Shown: positions 45,292 to 58,530, counted from the stretch's first letter. The stretch: DNA of 64,000 bases from Gracilaria gracilis (GCA_030374805.1 JARGSG010000004.1:1054001-1118000); one strand, 5' to 3'. Numbers and translations: made by a program. Notes: a model not told the origin generated them from the letters alone.

Positions 45292-48200
45292 CAATTTTCC
45301 AACATATGTTGGCCCTCTACAGTACCCATCTGGCCCAGAACCACTGTTCGTAGGGGACTGCGGAGCAGCAGTGTAACTAAAATGAGCGTCTCCCTCCCCC
45401 TCCCCAGCGGGAGCGGTGGGGCCCGGAGCGATAATCTCAGTAGTGGGCGTGACGCGTGTGTGCACAGACGCGTCTTGCCCAACTTTGGGGGTATGTTCCG
45501 CTTCCATAGGAAAGTCGGCCAAGCCGCGCGTTGCGTGCGGTAGAATTGACGGGCCGGGTGGGCTAGTATCCGATGTTGTCGGTCCTTGATGACCTTTGTG
45601 TACGGGAGGTTCTGGCGATGGTGCCGGCGTAACGCGATCACGCGAGAGGCGTTCGTGCTCTCCCTTGATGTTAAGGACAACCGTATTATCGGTGACAGAG
45701 ATGACCCTGTAGGGGCCGTCCGCGATTGGAGAAAGCTTGTGCCGTTTTTCTTTTTCCGGATTGTAGTATTCTTTCCGGAGAAAGACATAGCCACCTTCCT
45801 TTATCGGTGGGGCCTTCTTTCGCAGACGTGCGTCGAAATTCCGCTTGTAGGCGGCTTGCGCCTTAGCGATTTGGTGCCCAACTACGGGAGTAATTTGTTT
45901 CAACCAGCGCTTCCAGGCGTCCCTGTATAGGCGGGGTGAAGGGAATTTATCCAGGGTGGGTTGGGGCTCGACAGCCACCGATGGTGGAACACTTGATAAG
46001 ACCAGTTCGAACGGAGAGATCTGGGTAGTGCGATGTACCTGCGTGTTGTAGGCATAGGTCACCGCATCGGTGTAGAGATCCCATTCCGACGGGTGGTCGG
46101 CGACAAAGGTTCGCAGCGCATTCAGCATGGTGCGGTTGAAGCGCTCCACCTGGCCGTTACTTTGCGGATGGTAGGTCGTAGTAAACCAGTTCTTAATGTC
46201 CAGTATTCGACAAACGTCCTGGAAGAACTTCGCAGAGAATTGCGACCCATTGTCCGATAGTAAATCAATCGGCAGTCCGTAGACAAACACCCAGTGGGTT
46301 ACGAACGCTTGCGCGACCGCACTGGCGGTGATCTTCGTCAGTGGAACTGTCCGCACGAGCATCGAAAAGCGGTCGGTTATGACGAGTAGAAACCGATTAC
46401 CTCGGCGAGTCCGAATAAACTCACCGAGTATGTCAATCGCCACGAACTCAAGTGGGGCCCTTGCGGGGAAGAGTACTAACTGTTTGGAGTATTTCCGCAG
46501 TTTGAAGCGGTTCTTTGCACAACCAGAGCATCCACGAGCAGTGGCGTACGCATCGAATGCCATAGCTGGCCAATAGAAGTCCTTCCTAAGGGTGTAGTAC
46601 AACTTCCTTCCACCAGGGTGGGCCGACAACTTCGCGTAATGCGACAAATGCAAGACTCGAGATTGAATCGAGTGAGGTACCACAATCTGTGGTCGGTTAG
46701 TAACCGTTCGAACCAAGAATCCTTGGTCGTTCATGACAAAAGGCAGTTGAGCTCCACCGTTCAGACGGGCGCGCACCCTACTGCAGAACGGGTCCGTATA
46801 CTGTTCCCGGATCAGTTCTTCCGGTGTTATCGGCACGAATGATCCCGGTACTGGCTCCGTATCTGAAACGGCTAAGACAGCTTCATAGACGTCCCATCCC
46901 TCCAAATCTTCGTCTTCGTCGTCCCCCATGAAGAAACAGGGTATTTCCAGATCATCGACTGGCTCAGCTTCGGCCGCAGTCGGTAAGCGGGAAAGTGCAT
47001 CAGCCTGAGTGTTCAGGATTCCCTTCTTGTACTGCACGTCGAAGTCGGACTCCGATAATCTTAGCCTCCACCGCATCAAGTGGCCAGAGGGCTCCGCAAT
47101 CGAGAGAAGCCATCGCAGAGCCGAATGGTCGGTATGAACGGTAAAATGTCCTCCCATGAGGTACGGTCGCAGCATCTGGAGAGCCCAGACTACTGCTAAG
47201 CATTCTTTCTCGGGTACCGAGGAATTCTTTTCATGAACGTTAAGGCTTCGAGACCAAAAACCAATTGGAAGTCGTTCGCCACTCTCCGTGGTCTGAAACA
47301 GGGCACAGCCGATCTGGAAATTGCTGGCATCCGTATCGATGGCATAGGGCAATCCGAGTTTTGGCAGGGAAAGAATTGGCGGAGAAGTTACTGCATCAAT
47401 TAGCGATGAGAATGCCGTTGCCTTACGGTCATCGAATGGTTCCAGTTTCACTGGCTGTCCCTTTCGCAAGAGTTCATTCAATGGAGCTGCTATATCCGTG
47501 AAGTGCGGAATAAAACGGCGGTAGACATTGCAAAGGCCGAGGAAGGATCGGAGTTCCGTCTGAGTCCATGGGTGTTTGGCCTCCTTGAGCGACCGCACAC
47601 GTACAGCGTCAATCGATAGACGTCCCGGACGGATTATGTGGCCGAGATATTTCACGGTATCGGTAAAGAACTCACACTTCTTCAACTTCAGTGTGATGCC
47701 TGCCTCTCGTAGGACTCGCATCACCTCCCGAACGTGAATCAAGTGCTCGTCCAGGTTACTGGAGAACACAATGATGTCATCCAGGTATACCAGGCACGTC
47801 TTCCACTTAAAGCGGGCAAGCAAAATGTCCACTGCTCTTTGGAAAGTGGCAGGGGCGTTCGTGAGCCCGGAGGGCATCTGGTTGAATCGGTATAGTCCTT
47901 CATGACATACAAACGCCGTTTTATCACGGTCCTCTGCCCTAACTGGGACTTGCCAATATCCCCAGTTCGCGTCGAGGGTCGTGAACACCTTTGCGCTTCC
48001 GAGCGAATCGATACATTCGTCCATCCTAGGGATGGGATACACGTCCTTGACGGTAGCCGCGTTAAGCTTGCGGTAATCGATACAAAAACGCCAAGACCCA
48101 TCGGGTTTGGGAGCGAGTACCACGGGCGAGGCCCATGGCGACTGGGCCAGTTCAATGACTCCGGCGCGGAGCATCTTCTCGACTTGAGTCTTTTCTTCTT

Positions 48201-49533
48201 CCCAAGCTGTCGGTCCTGCCCTGTAGGGGTGTTGCGAGATTGGCCGAGTGTTCGGCATCATATCTATCCGATGTTCGGTGATCCCAATTTTCCCAAGGGA
48301 ACCGTCCCACATGGGGGTGAACTCGCGTAGCATATCGCGTAACTTCTCACGGTGAGACTCTGGGACATGGTCAAAGTCTAGAGACTCGAGCTCCTGTACG
48401 GGGTCCTTCTTCTCAGATACAGGTGATTCTGGCCTTCCTTCCGACAGTGTCGGCGTTGCTTCTTTCGACGAGTTCAACACTTCTTTACCCGATGAGTTCG
48501 GCGCAGCGTCTCCCGACGAAGTCTTTGGTACGGTTGTGTCAGCGCACTTCCCCTCCCCCTCCTCAGCTTCGAGAATTCCGAGAACCTCGGCGGTAGAGAC
48601 CTGTGTGGGTACAATAGCCACCGGGTGTGGTAACATGGAACCAGTGACTTGGTTCTTTACCAACCTCTGTTGGGAGGAGCTGAAATTAGCAACCAATACC
48701 CTGAAGGGCTCTTCTGGCTCAACAAGTACAATCCCATTCGCGAGGGCCACGTTCTGCCTTTCGTTAAGGAGAGGCAATGGCTGAACGGTTTGCAGGCCGT
48801 GCTGTAGGGACTTGACCGTGACCCATGTCTGGGATTCCGGTGGAATGCAAATAGACCGAGCCACTCGGAGCTTCGTAGATGAACGGTGCGATTCCGCTGG
48901 CTGCTGGGCCACTGGCAACGGAACTTGCTTCTTGAAAGCCTTTCGTAAAGGTCGCCGAACAATTGGCACTGTTGTGCCGTCCTCCAGCTCAATGGTCCTT
49001 TTCCGTGGTCGAATTGCTTCGACAAAACGGTCGCAAAAATCACATCCGAGTATGACCGGCGCAGCTAAACGCTTGCAGACTATGAAGTCCAAGCGGACAA
49101 CGCAACGGCCAAGCCTGACAATCAGGTCAATTACTTCCACGATTGAAAGGGGCCTATTGTTTGCATCCGCTATCTCGGTCGGCGGGGCTGGCCGAATCTG
49201 AGACAATAACTGCGGCGGAATAAGCGATTGAACCAAAAAGTTTGGACCAGCACCCGTGTCGAGAACGGATAACTGCCGAACCATATAATGGTCGGATATC
49301 CCGAGGTCGGCGAAAACTTTGTAGTTTCGTTTCGCCATGACCAGGACTCTATCCGGAGCGCGGAAATTGCGTGACCGTACCCACGGGCGACGGAGAACAC
49401 CGAGATGTTCCGAGTTCACGTCTGTCGTGGGCATCTTCCTCGTAAGGATCGTGACCGGGGAGCGAGGCTTTGCAACCTCCGGCGCAGTTGAGCTCGACTG
49501 AGTTTGCGCCGCTCCTTCAAAGGAGGCTCCCAT
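45292..49533 (-). CDS. pol of element 2 (PR-RT-RH-IN), mostly open frame
   Basis: Protease with VLDTGAGPNF near 49250. RT with MPSGLTNAP near 47870 and YLDDIIVFS near 47770. RNase H to DALSRLP near 46975. The integrase zinc-binding part is near 46490-46660, and the core has FVAIDILGE, LLSDNGSQF and TYHPQSNGQVERFNR (catalytic D, D and E). The GPY/F module (LSPIADGPYRVIS) is near 45690-45740. The frame is open from 49533 to the insertion. It is copied into RNA-derived DNA and integrated in the usual gypsy cycle. The chromodomain end is displaced to 31957-32301. Confidence 0.9.
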
Positions 49534-49535
49534 GC

Positions 49536-51278
49536 TCAGTTTTTCTGAGCGTCGCCGCTATTTTGTGGAACCGTTGGGCTGGCAGATGCGGCTGCTGCTC
49601 CACCATGATGCGGTGAAGATTCCTGTTTTCCAGGCTGAGTATTCGCCTTCGCACGAAGGTACGATTTGTCGGGAACACGTTCCCGCTTGGCGGGCGTGAA
49701 CGACTCATAATGGAGAACAATTTTTGCCATCTCCTTGAATGGTAACATACAGTTCCGGGCAATATGACCAGGTTTGTAGCAAACATGGCATATTAGCTGG
49801 CGAAGAGAATCCGCATTGGGCGGCCTTCGCTCCTGTCTCGGGGGGTAGGGATCCCTCCACCCGGGACGGGAGTTTCTGTATCCGCCAGAGTGCGGCACTG
49901 GCAATGCCGGGACATGATTACCGGCGTACAGAGCAGCATCCGAATCTTCGGTTGTCGGTCCCATCGTAGATGGCAGGTCCGACGTTGCCAAAGATTGGTC
50001 GCTCTGCACTAGGTGCACGTTGTCGTAGTTAGCATGGGCTGAACCCCTCGATTGATGCTGTGATAAATCCCTCTCTTCCAGATGGAATAGACGGCGTGTG
50101 CGAGACTTAATGCCGGCACGTGCCCGTGCCGCATCACCCTCAGCTTGGGCAAATTAAACCAGCTCCAAGTAGGAGATCTTGCGCTTGTTCTCCCGATAAC
50201 GGGCTACCAAAGTCCTAATCGAGGGAACCAAGCCATCCACAAACACGGTACATCGCTCGACCGCGAAGTAGACGTTCCCACAGCGGTAAAAGGCCTTATT
50301 CAACCGTGTAGAATAAACGGTCTCCGTCTCTTCCGGTCCTTGCTTCGTGTCGCGCAATGCGAGTATGGCATCTTGAATTGCGTTTCCTGTAGCGTAGGAT
50401 CTCAGGAGGTACTGTACAGCCTCTGGCCAACAGGTCACTCCTCCCTCGGAGGCACGAGACGATCCGCGGACAGAGTTGTACTGGTCCTCGGCCATACCTT
50501 TTAAAAAGTAGGGCAGTGCGATGTAGGCTTGCGCCTCAGACATCCGAAGTACATCGGCTTCCCCAACATATCGGGCGAGAAAGTCCAACACCAGGATTGG
50601 ATCCTGCCCAGAGAACTTATTGGGCTTCAGTGTGAGCTCCAGCCTCTTAATGTGGTCTTTCACTCGTCCAGTCCCGCGAGGGGTCCTTTCTCCACTGGAG
50701 TCTTCCAGCCGATAATATCGGTACGACAGCAACTTCCGATACAAAAAATTCGTCGGCTTCCGTTCCTTGAGTCCAAGGTGCTTTCGTCCTTTAGAACGGC
50801 TCCGGGCAACGCCTTGCGTGGCCTCGGTGGCCCGGGAACGGGTAGCACGAGAGCGTGGGGGCTCGTCCTCACTTTCCGAAGAATCGGTTGACGAATCCCT
50901 GACTTGGGCATTAGACTCAGAGAATGAAGAAGAGGACGAATCAGGTTTCAATTTAACCTTTCTCTTCTTTTCCGCATGGCGGTCCTTGGAGCGTTGCGAC
51001 TTCCGAGAACCTTCGGAAACCGGCAAACCGGGCGCCACAGCATCGTGGATGATGGTGTGCCCGACCGTTTCCAGACGAGCCGCTAAGCGGTTTAAACGAT
51101 CAGCTGCCTGCTCATGCAAGACAGCCGATTCCTTTCGGTCTTCCATAATCTGGTTGACATCAGACCGTAAGACAAGGACGTCTTGCGAAACATCCCGAAC
51201 ATCGGCTTCGTACAGCCGTTGCCGGAGTTTCGTAATGTCGTGAATCAGAGCCACGTGAGAGTTCTGCATCACGCGCAC
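49536..51278 (-). pseudogene. gag region of element 2 (fossil)
   Basis: A capsid-like part (LRSDVNQIMEDRK; RGSSRASEGGVTCWPEAV; AVQYLLRSYAT) is followed by a CCHC zinc knuckle (CHVCYKPGHIARNC) near 49760-49800. It matches element 1 gag closely in order and motifs. Broken. Confidence 0.8.
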
Positions 51279-51625
51279 TTGTGCCTCTCATTCACGGAGG
51301 GTATACTCGTCGGACCTCGACGACATGGCTTCAGCCGCTTGCGCGGAATTAGCCGGTCCTTGAGCTGCTGGGGCCCCATCGTTGGTACGGGGACCCCGGG
51401 AAGCCGGTGCTTGAGCGTTATCACCCGGGACGTTCAGTACATCCGTTGGTAACGGTGGGAGGCTCTGAGCCAGTCCAGATGATTCCGGTGGTCCGGCAAT
51501 GGGCCAGGTGCAGACCCAGCCTTCGAGCGACCGTTGTTACGGCGAGGTGTCATTGTCCGCCGAAGCAATCGGGAGTTTTAAACGAACGATTACCGCTTCC
51601 AGCAGTTCTAAGTCGGGAGAACACT
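51279..51625 (-). other. Leader between 5' LTR and gag of element 2
   Basis: Non-coding or gag N-terminal sequence next to the 5' LTR. I could not recognise a tRNA primer-binding site at the LTR edge. Confidence 0.4.
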
Positions 51626-52474
51626 TGTGGGGCAAAGCCGGGAACGGAAGGAAAGAACACAAACCGCGCCAGCGGCTACGCACTCAAGGTGTTCAGCCTT
51701 GCTCCCTAGTGGGGCAGAGCAGTGGCAACCCGCCGATGAGGCCGACACGTGCCGGGCGTAACTCCGGGCAGCCTCTTCCTGACTTACAGACGGAGGTTGG
51801 GGGTGGCAATCGGGGTGCCAACAGGATGGATTCCACTGGGTGTGGCGTATCCCGTAGCAAAAGGGACGAGGTAGAAGGTAGCAAAATGAGCCGCACTGCG
51901 GAGCACAGACTCGTGAGAGCTGGGAATAATCCCGAGACAAAAAGGGGCAAACCTGTACAACAGGGCGAAGTGTAACGAAGCCGTAAGACGGGAAAACAGA
52001 AAGAGTGTATGGAAGAATGATAAATAAGAGGCCGTAACGACGGATCGGTGCTTCTCGGTGACGGAGGTGGATAACTTGTCCGGATAAGCGGCGGTATTCC
52101 CCGGGAATGGGGCAAAAGACAGTGCGCAAGCGGAACTCAAGCTAGAGCCAAGGCCTCGTTGATGTTTACTTCCCGTAGAGTGGCGGCAAGTGCCGCCACT
52201 TATATACGGCTGACAAATATCACTAAAATATCTAAGTACCCGGCACGCCGGCCAACACTACCCACGTGTACCTCCGTGGCACACTTGCAACGGCGCATCC
52301 GGTAATCGGGCGCGGGCACACACGTGTCGCGCCAATCCTACCCTTCATAGGCGGATCCCTAATCCGGGCCAAATAGGCAAATAGACTTCATAATAGTAGG
52401 AAGTTCAGCCGAAAATAACAACGGATATATGAGTGGCATCCCTCTCAGTCCCTGCCAAGGGCAATTGCTCTACA
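51626..52474 (-). repeat. 5' LTR of gypsy element 2
   Basis: 849 bp, paired with 28974-29824. ACTAC follows at 52475-52479. On the plus strand it ends TCTACA. Confidence 0.9.
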
Positions 52475-52623
52475 ACTACACAAAAACATGTGCAATGCGC
52501 AAGTGCGGTGCATCAAACCAATACGCTATTATACAGTAAAATTCAAATAACAACACAATACAACGAGATTATGCTTAACTGCAATATAAATGCTAAAAGC
52601 TCAACATGTTACGTAGTAAATCA

Positions 52624-53960
52624 CTAGATGTGCGGGTTAATTGTCTCATCATCCGACTCAATTTCGCAAAATGTAGCCACAGTGCGTCGCTTTTTCTTAG
52701 CACAATATTTCTCCTGGCTGAATTTCTTTTTTCGGCAAATTTCTTCTCTAATCGTGTAAATTCTATTCCTCCAGCGCACATAGAATTTCCCGTCTCCCGC
52801 CTGTAACGGGTGTCGTGAAATATGTGCATTTGTTAAAGCAGCACACAACATAAATAATTCGTCATAAAACTTCACGCTCCAACGATATTTTGAACCAATA
52901 ATTATCCATAGCTGCGTTAAACAACCAAAATATTTTTTTACAAAAACACGATCACCAGAAATATTATTCTTTCTAGCTTTTTCTCCCAAGGTTAAGCATC
53001 TTTGCTTCGGCTTCTTTTTCAAATGAATAGCCCGAACATGCTTCACCGCTCCTTGGTTCCCCTTGCCTACGAAAACACGCTATTGATTGGGATGTTTATC
53101 CAATAAATCACCAGCTTCTAATACAAAACTAGAACCGTCATTACTTCTTTTTCTGAAAGCCGTTTTCTGGTTCGTAATATTTTTATAGAAAATATCAATA
53201 TCCGATTTTTACACAAGGTAATGATTGGAGGCAATAACTTGCCAAACCATTCGATAAAACAAAAACTTTTGTTTTAAATCCATAAAACTTATAATTTCCG
53301 CTCTAATATTTTTTAACCTCTGCCATAGTACCAGACGGCCAATAAAACTTCTGTAAGATCACATCTGTAGCATAACGACAGTATTTAAAATTGGTGAACC
53401 CTTTCTCTGCTTTCAATATTGCCGTCATTGGATAGCGTTCATCGTCTTTATCTTTATACTGATTATATAGTTAATAGGCAATACATGAAATGAATTTTAT
53501 AACCAATCTTTCAAGTGGGGAACCGGGTATTTCAAAATTATTCCCGAGAAAATCACACTTGCCAGCATGTTTTAGCGTAGTTAGGACCATAAAAATGTTT
53601 TCTTCGGCGATTTCAAGTACTTCTTTCCCTTTCCTTTATTCCATTTTTGGTCGGTTATTCCTGATACCACTTCCCAAATTTCATCAAACTTCCAAGATGA
53701 AAAACTCTTTATCTGCTAAATTGTAGTTGAACCATTCCGCATATAGATCAAGTCATATATAAGGCAGGGAGAGTCGTTGTAATCATCAGAATCATGACAA
53801 AGGGCGGTAGACGGAAACTGGTAGAGCTCAGAATTTTGATCCAAGACTACTCCAGAAAGCATATCAATAGTCTTTTCTGCTCGTTTGGAACTGATTTCTG
53901 CCCTTTGTTGGGGTTCGAGATGGCTGTAGAACTTTGAAGTCTGTGGAAGAAAGAAAGCGA
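52624..53960 (-). mobile_element. Decayed Harbinger/ISL2EU-like (DDE_Tnp_4 type) transposase
   Basis: The C-terminal part (52624-53046) reads NNISGDRVFVKKYFGCL, then KYRWSVKFYDELF, then LTNAHISRHPLQAGDG. This is the family pattern of DRV-x-V-E-x-x-FG and then LTN-x-H-x-x-x-PL, with the expected Glu replaced by Lys. Upstream on the minus strand come GNQGAVKHVRAIHLKKKP, FVLEAGDLLDKHP and YCRYATDVILQKFYWPSG, with several in-frame stops between them. It begins about 150 bp from the LTR of element 2, so element 2 landed beside or inside its 3' end. Terminal repeats were not found. Confidence 0.6.
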
Positions 53961-55500
53961 AGATCGCTTTTATATGCCATATGTCTATAATTGCGTCGAA
54001 AGTGTATTGCCACTGTTTGATTACGCTTTTTGATTATCTATTGTATTTTTACGAGTACACTGAGTTTTTTGTTGCGTGGTTACAATATTTTCAAACAGTG
54101 ACGCTAAAGTGACGTCATTGTTTTTGTTCATATACACAACGTTGCTTGTTGTAATAGGTCATTATGCATCACGAATGACGTTTTAATCCGTCATCCGATA
54201 TTTATTCAGAAGTTCTATTGTACGAAGGGCGCGAAGGCTCATTCTGGAGAGGAAAACCCCCAAAACCAAATGATAGCACGCCGCATAGAACACATAGTGG
54301 CTAACTTTGAGACAATCAGTCGCACCCGTATAATTATACGGCAGTAAATTTTGACAAACGGTTAAACCTGAATGTTGATAAAGAAAACGCAAACTAACAA
54401 GTAAAGCTCCCGCCTCAGTAGTGCCTGCTTCTACAATACCCCACGGAAACGCAAAATGCAATGTTATATGTACAAGTTGCACCGACGTTGATGTCCCCTA
54501 CTGAACTAACTTCAGCTATTCTGTCCTTGAACTAATGTCATGGGCCAGCACCTGTATCATAAACTACTCCTACATTGGTAGAAAATAAATTATAAATTAC
54601 ATATTGTCAATTAGAGCAAACACAACAAACAGAGAACACAGGCAGACCAACGTAATACCATAACCCACTGAAGTCTCAAAAATTTAAAGATATGCGTTGC
54701 AGTGTGTAAAGCCACCCCATTGGCGGTAAAAGTCCAACCACACAAAGAAATTTAGAATATTCGGCTCAATAGAGTAGCACAGCAAACGCAGCACTTCAGA
54801 GATGACACAGATACACAAAGTAAACATCCGAGGTCAAACCGACACAAAGAGAGTTGGACAATTCATTTCAGGCAGTATTCAGTATCTTTTCAGGATAGTA
54901 AAAGGTCACAATATAAATACTTCAATGAGAAGGGCATTGCAACGACAAGTTGTTGAAAATGAACGACTAATAACGAGGCAAAAACGAAAACTCAATAAAA
55001 AAAGAATAAAGAACCGCCAATACAGGAGCGAGTATACGACAATTGGTGATAACGAGATATACAAATGTTTATATTCTGAGTTCCACAAGTTTGGGTAACT
55101 ATACGTGATCAACGTCGTCGCTACCTCATTTAGAGGTACATAATCCACGATGACGTAGTAGTTAGAACCAAATGCACTTGTTTGGCAAGGTGCAATTTAC
55201 TTGGGAGAGAGGTGCTGAACCCTCTAAGTACTCAGCTCAGCACTCCATTGACAGTTGGTGTGCTGGGTAAAATATTCTATAAAATATCTACGTAAATACA
55301 GCAATACTGGATGCACTGCCTCCGGCATATCCGTGCTACGCTTGTGCTATTCACAACCGCTAAGCAACGCCTCGAGCCGTAAAACGTGTAAACCTTTGAG
55401 AATTACCTCAACGACGCCACACGCTAATAGCGGTGTAGTTCATATATATCTACTAAGGCATGATGCGGAATTTGACTTAGTCCTTCAAATGGCTTCCAGG
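53961..55500. other. Unassigned DNA, possibly including the 3' LTR of gypsy element 3
   Basis: Small ORFs at 54183-54482 (minus) and 54802-55098 (plus, Lys/Arg-rich) have no recognisable domain. By analogy with elements 1 and 2, the 3' LTR of element 3 should end near 55500, but no second copy is present to define it. Confidence 0.35.
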
Positions 55501-58500
55501 GAGTGTTCTTCTTCATATCCTGCTTCTTACGCGTGAGCTTCGCCGTCGCGATGGCTGGTCAAACTCCCAACGATGAGCATAAAACGGCATCACCAAAGTC
55601 TTCGAATTCCATCTCGCCTCGCGAAGTCCAAGTCACTACCACTCGACAGTGCAAACCTCGCTCCCGCGACGACCATTCTTGTTCACAACAGTCTGCGTTT
55701 TGCTCTCGCGGTCCTTTTACCAACCTTTCTGTTCTCTCTCGGGTACCTCGCGCCATGAGCGGTCAACCTCCGAATCCGGGATACTTCTCCAGATTTTGTT
55801 CCGCGCCGCTTCCGCAAAGCGGCAATGCTTTTGGGGCGTCTCCGGGCAACAACGCTAGGGCGTGCACATTCTCCCTCCGGGGCAGCCGCCTCATGGTCAC
55901 ATCATGCACGAAATGCCGGGGCCTTCCTACGACAAGTCATTCGGACAGAACCCTCGCACTCACGCCCATCTCTTCTGGACTGCCCCATGGTTTCGTCCTA
56001 TAGCCGTTTCCAACAAAAAGCTCATCGCGTCCTATGCTGACGGTACCGTTCGCCTTCCCGGAGATCTTCGGGCGATAATCACCATTTCTTCATATTGGGG
56101 TCGACTGGTGGCCGTTCCTCCTCACGCAGTTCTGCGGCGTTCCGGCGAATCGCTGGTTTATGTTCAGGCAGCGTTGGTTCTCTTATACTATGCACGGCAG
56201 AGCCGGGCGAACTTCTAGTTCCCAATTCCTGATTCCATCAGCTTCGATCTCCGGCTGTACCGTACACAAGGCGAGATTTTGTACTGAACCCGCCTGGCGA
56301 TGATCGACACTTAATGTTGGAGAGGACTTCTTTTTGTACGCCAGGAGGCAGTGTGTTGGATTCATCCAATTCTCCGTGCGGAGTTCAGTTATCTTCCCCG
56401 AAAGTCCCGTTCGCGGTGGTTACAGGACTTCATCCGCGATTAGCGTCAGGCGCGTTCCCGATTCGGGTTTCTCGTTCTGTATCAAAACACGGATATCAAT
56501 CGAATCGGGCAAAATCACCGGCTGGGCCGTTACGTTCCCATTCCCACATGTTGGTTTTAGGTGGAGGTGTGTCGTGGATGGTACGCTGAGTTTCCCCCGT
56601 TCATATAATATCTGGGCTCATGCCTAATCGAGGATCCGTATTCCGGACTGTGGTCCATTGTGCTTACCGATTGGGCAATCCGCACCACGGCCTATCTCCT
56701 ATGGGAAGTATATGACCAGTATCGACTGTGGGATATTCCGCCTCGCCCTCGTGCATGTATCCAAGGACTCTCGTTGTGGGTCCCTCTTGGAGATGAGAAG
56801 CATGACGAAGAAGTTTTTGGGCTCCTCGACGTAGTTGACCGAGTTGGTTGGGCCAGGGTGCCCTTCACTCAAAGCGACCGCGGTCACGAGGACGGCTTGA
56901 ACCAACCCGAGCCCGAACTTTCATCGGTAGGTGCCGTTCTGACTTCACTTCCAGACGAACCCAACTTGGTCGAGGTGCCCGCTGTCCTGCCCTCTGTCGG
57001 TGGGGTTGGTGATGCGGCTGTGATCGCTTAGTGCTCCGAGGAGTTGTGCTTTCTGCAAATGTTGCAAGCGGAGACTTCGCCGCAAGGCGGGACGCGTTGG
57101 CTAAACGCCTTACGGGCGGTTCCAATCTCATCAATGGAGGTGGTAGCGACGGTGCTCCGGGAATTTCCAACCAAGGGCCGGGGGATTAGCCCATTTTCCA
57201 GCTGATTCCCGCTATGAGGTGTTGTCGTAGGATGTAGACTTGATGGCCACGAAACCTACTTCCGTCTATGACGTATATTTTTCTTTTCCAAGTGCCAGCT
57301 TCGTCTTCTTCCACTCCTGAACTTACTTATAGGTGAGCTTAATTCTTTTTCTTCAGGGCGTGTTATCCCACTTCGGCGTTGCCAATTATCGCCGGGAAAC
57401 CCGTGAGAGTACGTTGATAGTACTGCACGACTTTCGATCGTGGAAGATGCTCGATGAGCTCATCCGAGTCAGCCTCGGGCCCGTATCTGTACCAACGTAC
57501 GAGATACTGTATGTGCCCCAACTCATGGTAAGAGTGTTCTACAATGTGGTCGACTACGAGCTCCTGTCGAAAGACTTCCCGGCCTTGCCATGTGATTATA
57601 AACATCCTTTTTCGGAGAGCTCTCCAGCAGCATCGCCGTAGTTGGCTCTGTGTCGATGCTCCGGTTAGACCGAGTTGTGCCCAACAAAGTTTGGTGGCAC
57701 TGTGCCTTCGCGATTTGGTTCCCTACTTGGGTTGATGGCCACGCGTCTCGCGGTGTCTGTGTTTTCGTTTTCTTGGTTTGGTATTGTTCCTTCTCCCGCC
57801 GGAGTTCCAGGTGGGCGTACCGACGTTTGCCTGGTAGCGACCGTTCCGGCGAAGTTGAGTGTGGCCTCGAAGGCGGTTGCTTCAACGGTAACCCCGATTG
57901 AACCGACTTTGCCGTGGTAGCACGTGACGTTATCAACGGGTAACCGTTATTGTTCTGCGCCGTAGCGTGATCGGCTTCCGTGTGAACGGGAGGTGTCAAC
58001 TCGTCTTGTGTTTGGGACTCGCTCGCTGAGCAGCTCTCCCTTACGGGTGTATTCCGTGTGCTACGGTTGGCATTTACCTGCTGGGCACTTCGCGAGTTGT
58101 TCACGGTGTACTCCATTTTGGACGTGCTGGGCGCTTAGTATCCTACGATTCTTCTCCGTCCTGAAGGTGCTGGCCCAACCGCACCCTGGGCGGTTCTCCA
58201 CTTTGATGCATGACGTAGTCACTTCGGGCGCGCTCTGGGGCGTAAACAACGGCGCTTTGGCTAAAGACTGAGTCTCTTCGTTACCGTCTCGCGCAGCGGT
58301 ACTGTGTAGTGACGATTCTGCTTCTGCTTTGACAGGCGACGACTTTAACGAGACGCCAGTTTCCTGAGAGGGCTGTGATCGCTTACGCGTAGCGTCAGCT
58401 TTTCAAGTCTCACCAGATTCATCATGAAAAGACGCGGAATTGACGAGTCCCTCCCCCTCCTTAGATTGAGCGGCATGGGGAGTGGGTTTCAGAGCGCCAA

Positions 58501-58530
58501 GGTGGGGAGTAGATTGGATTGACATCGACC
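55501..58530 (-). mobile_element. 3' part of Ty3/gypsy chromodomain element 3 (truncated)
   Basis: The chromodomain (57363-57605) reads RQELVVDHIVEHS, then YLVRWYRYGP, then ELIEHLPRSKVVQYYQRT. Upstream, a linker in the minus strand ends with the purine motif CTAAGGAGGGGGA near 58453. The opposite-strand ORF lies at 55551-57031. Gag, RT and integrase are not seen to the right, so only the 3' third remains or the rest has been displaced. Broken, with several breaks, and clearly more diverged than elements 1 and 2. Confidence 0.7.
55551..57031 (+). pseudogene. Opposite-strand ORF of element 3 (asORF), unknown function
   Basis: Third copy of the extra ORF. It keeps MSGQPPNPGYFSRF and SAPLPQSGNAFG (against MSGNQQPS and SVPLPQSG in element 1). 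It also keeps RLPGDLRA, RLVAVPP, SGESLVYVQAALV, RSRFGFLV and TDWAIRTTAYLL, then EVYDQYRLW, all in the same order. The N-terminus is Ser/Thr-rich and of different sequence, as in the other copies. Opposite to the chromodomain in orientation. Broken, roughly three interruptions. Confidence 0.7.

Larger units (their letters stand above)
28974..52474 (-). mobile_element. Ty3/gypsy chromodomain LTR retrotransposon, element 2, split by a nested insertion
   Basis: The LTRs at 28974-29824 (3') and 51626-52474 (5') are in direct orientation, start TGTAGAGC and end CCCCACA on the element strand. ACTAC lies directly outside both (28969-28973 and 52475-52479), so both LTRs belong to one insertion. About 12 kb of other DNA (33320-45291) sits between integrase and the chromodomain, so the element itself is about 11.5 kb. 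By eye the LTRs differ at roughly 2-3 percent of positions, making it younger than element 1. Gag and the opposite-strand ORF are interrupted a few times (roughly five breaks). Pol is open over most of its length. Confidence 0.9.
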
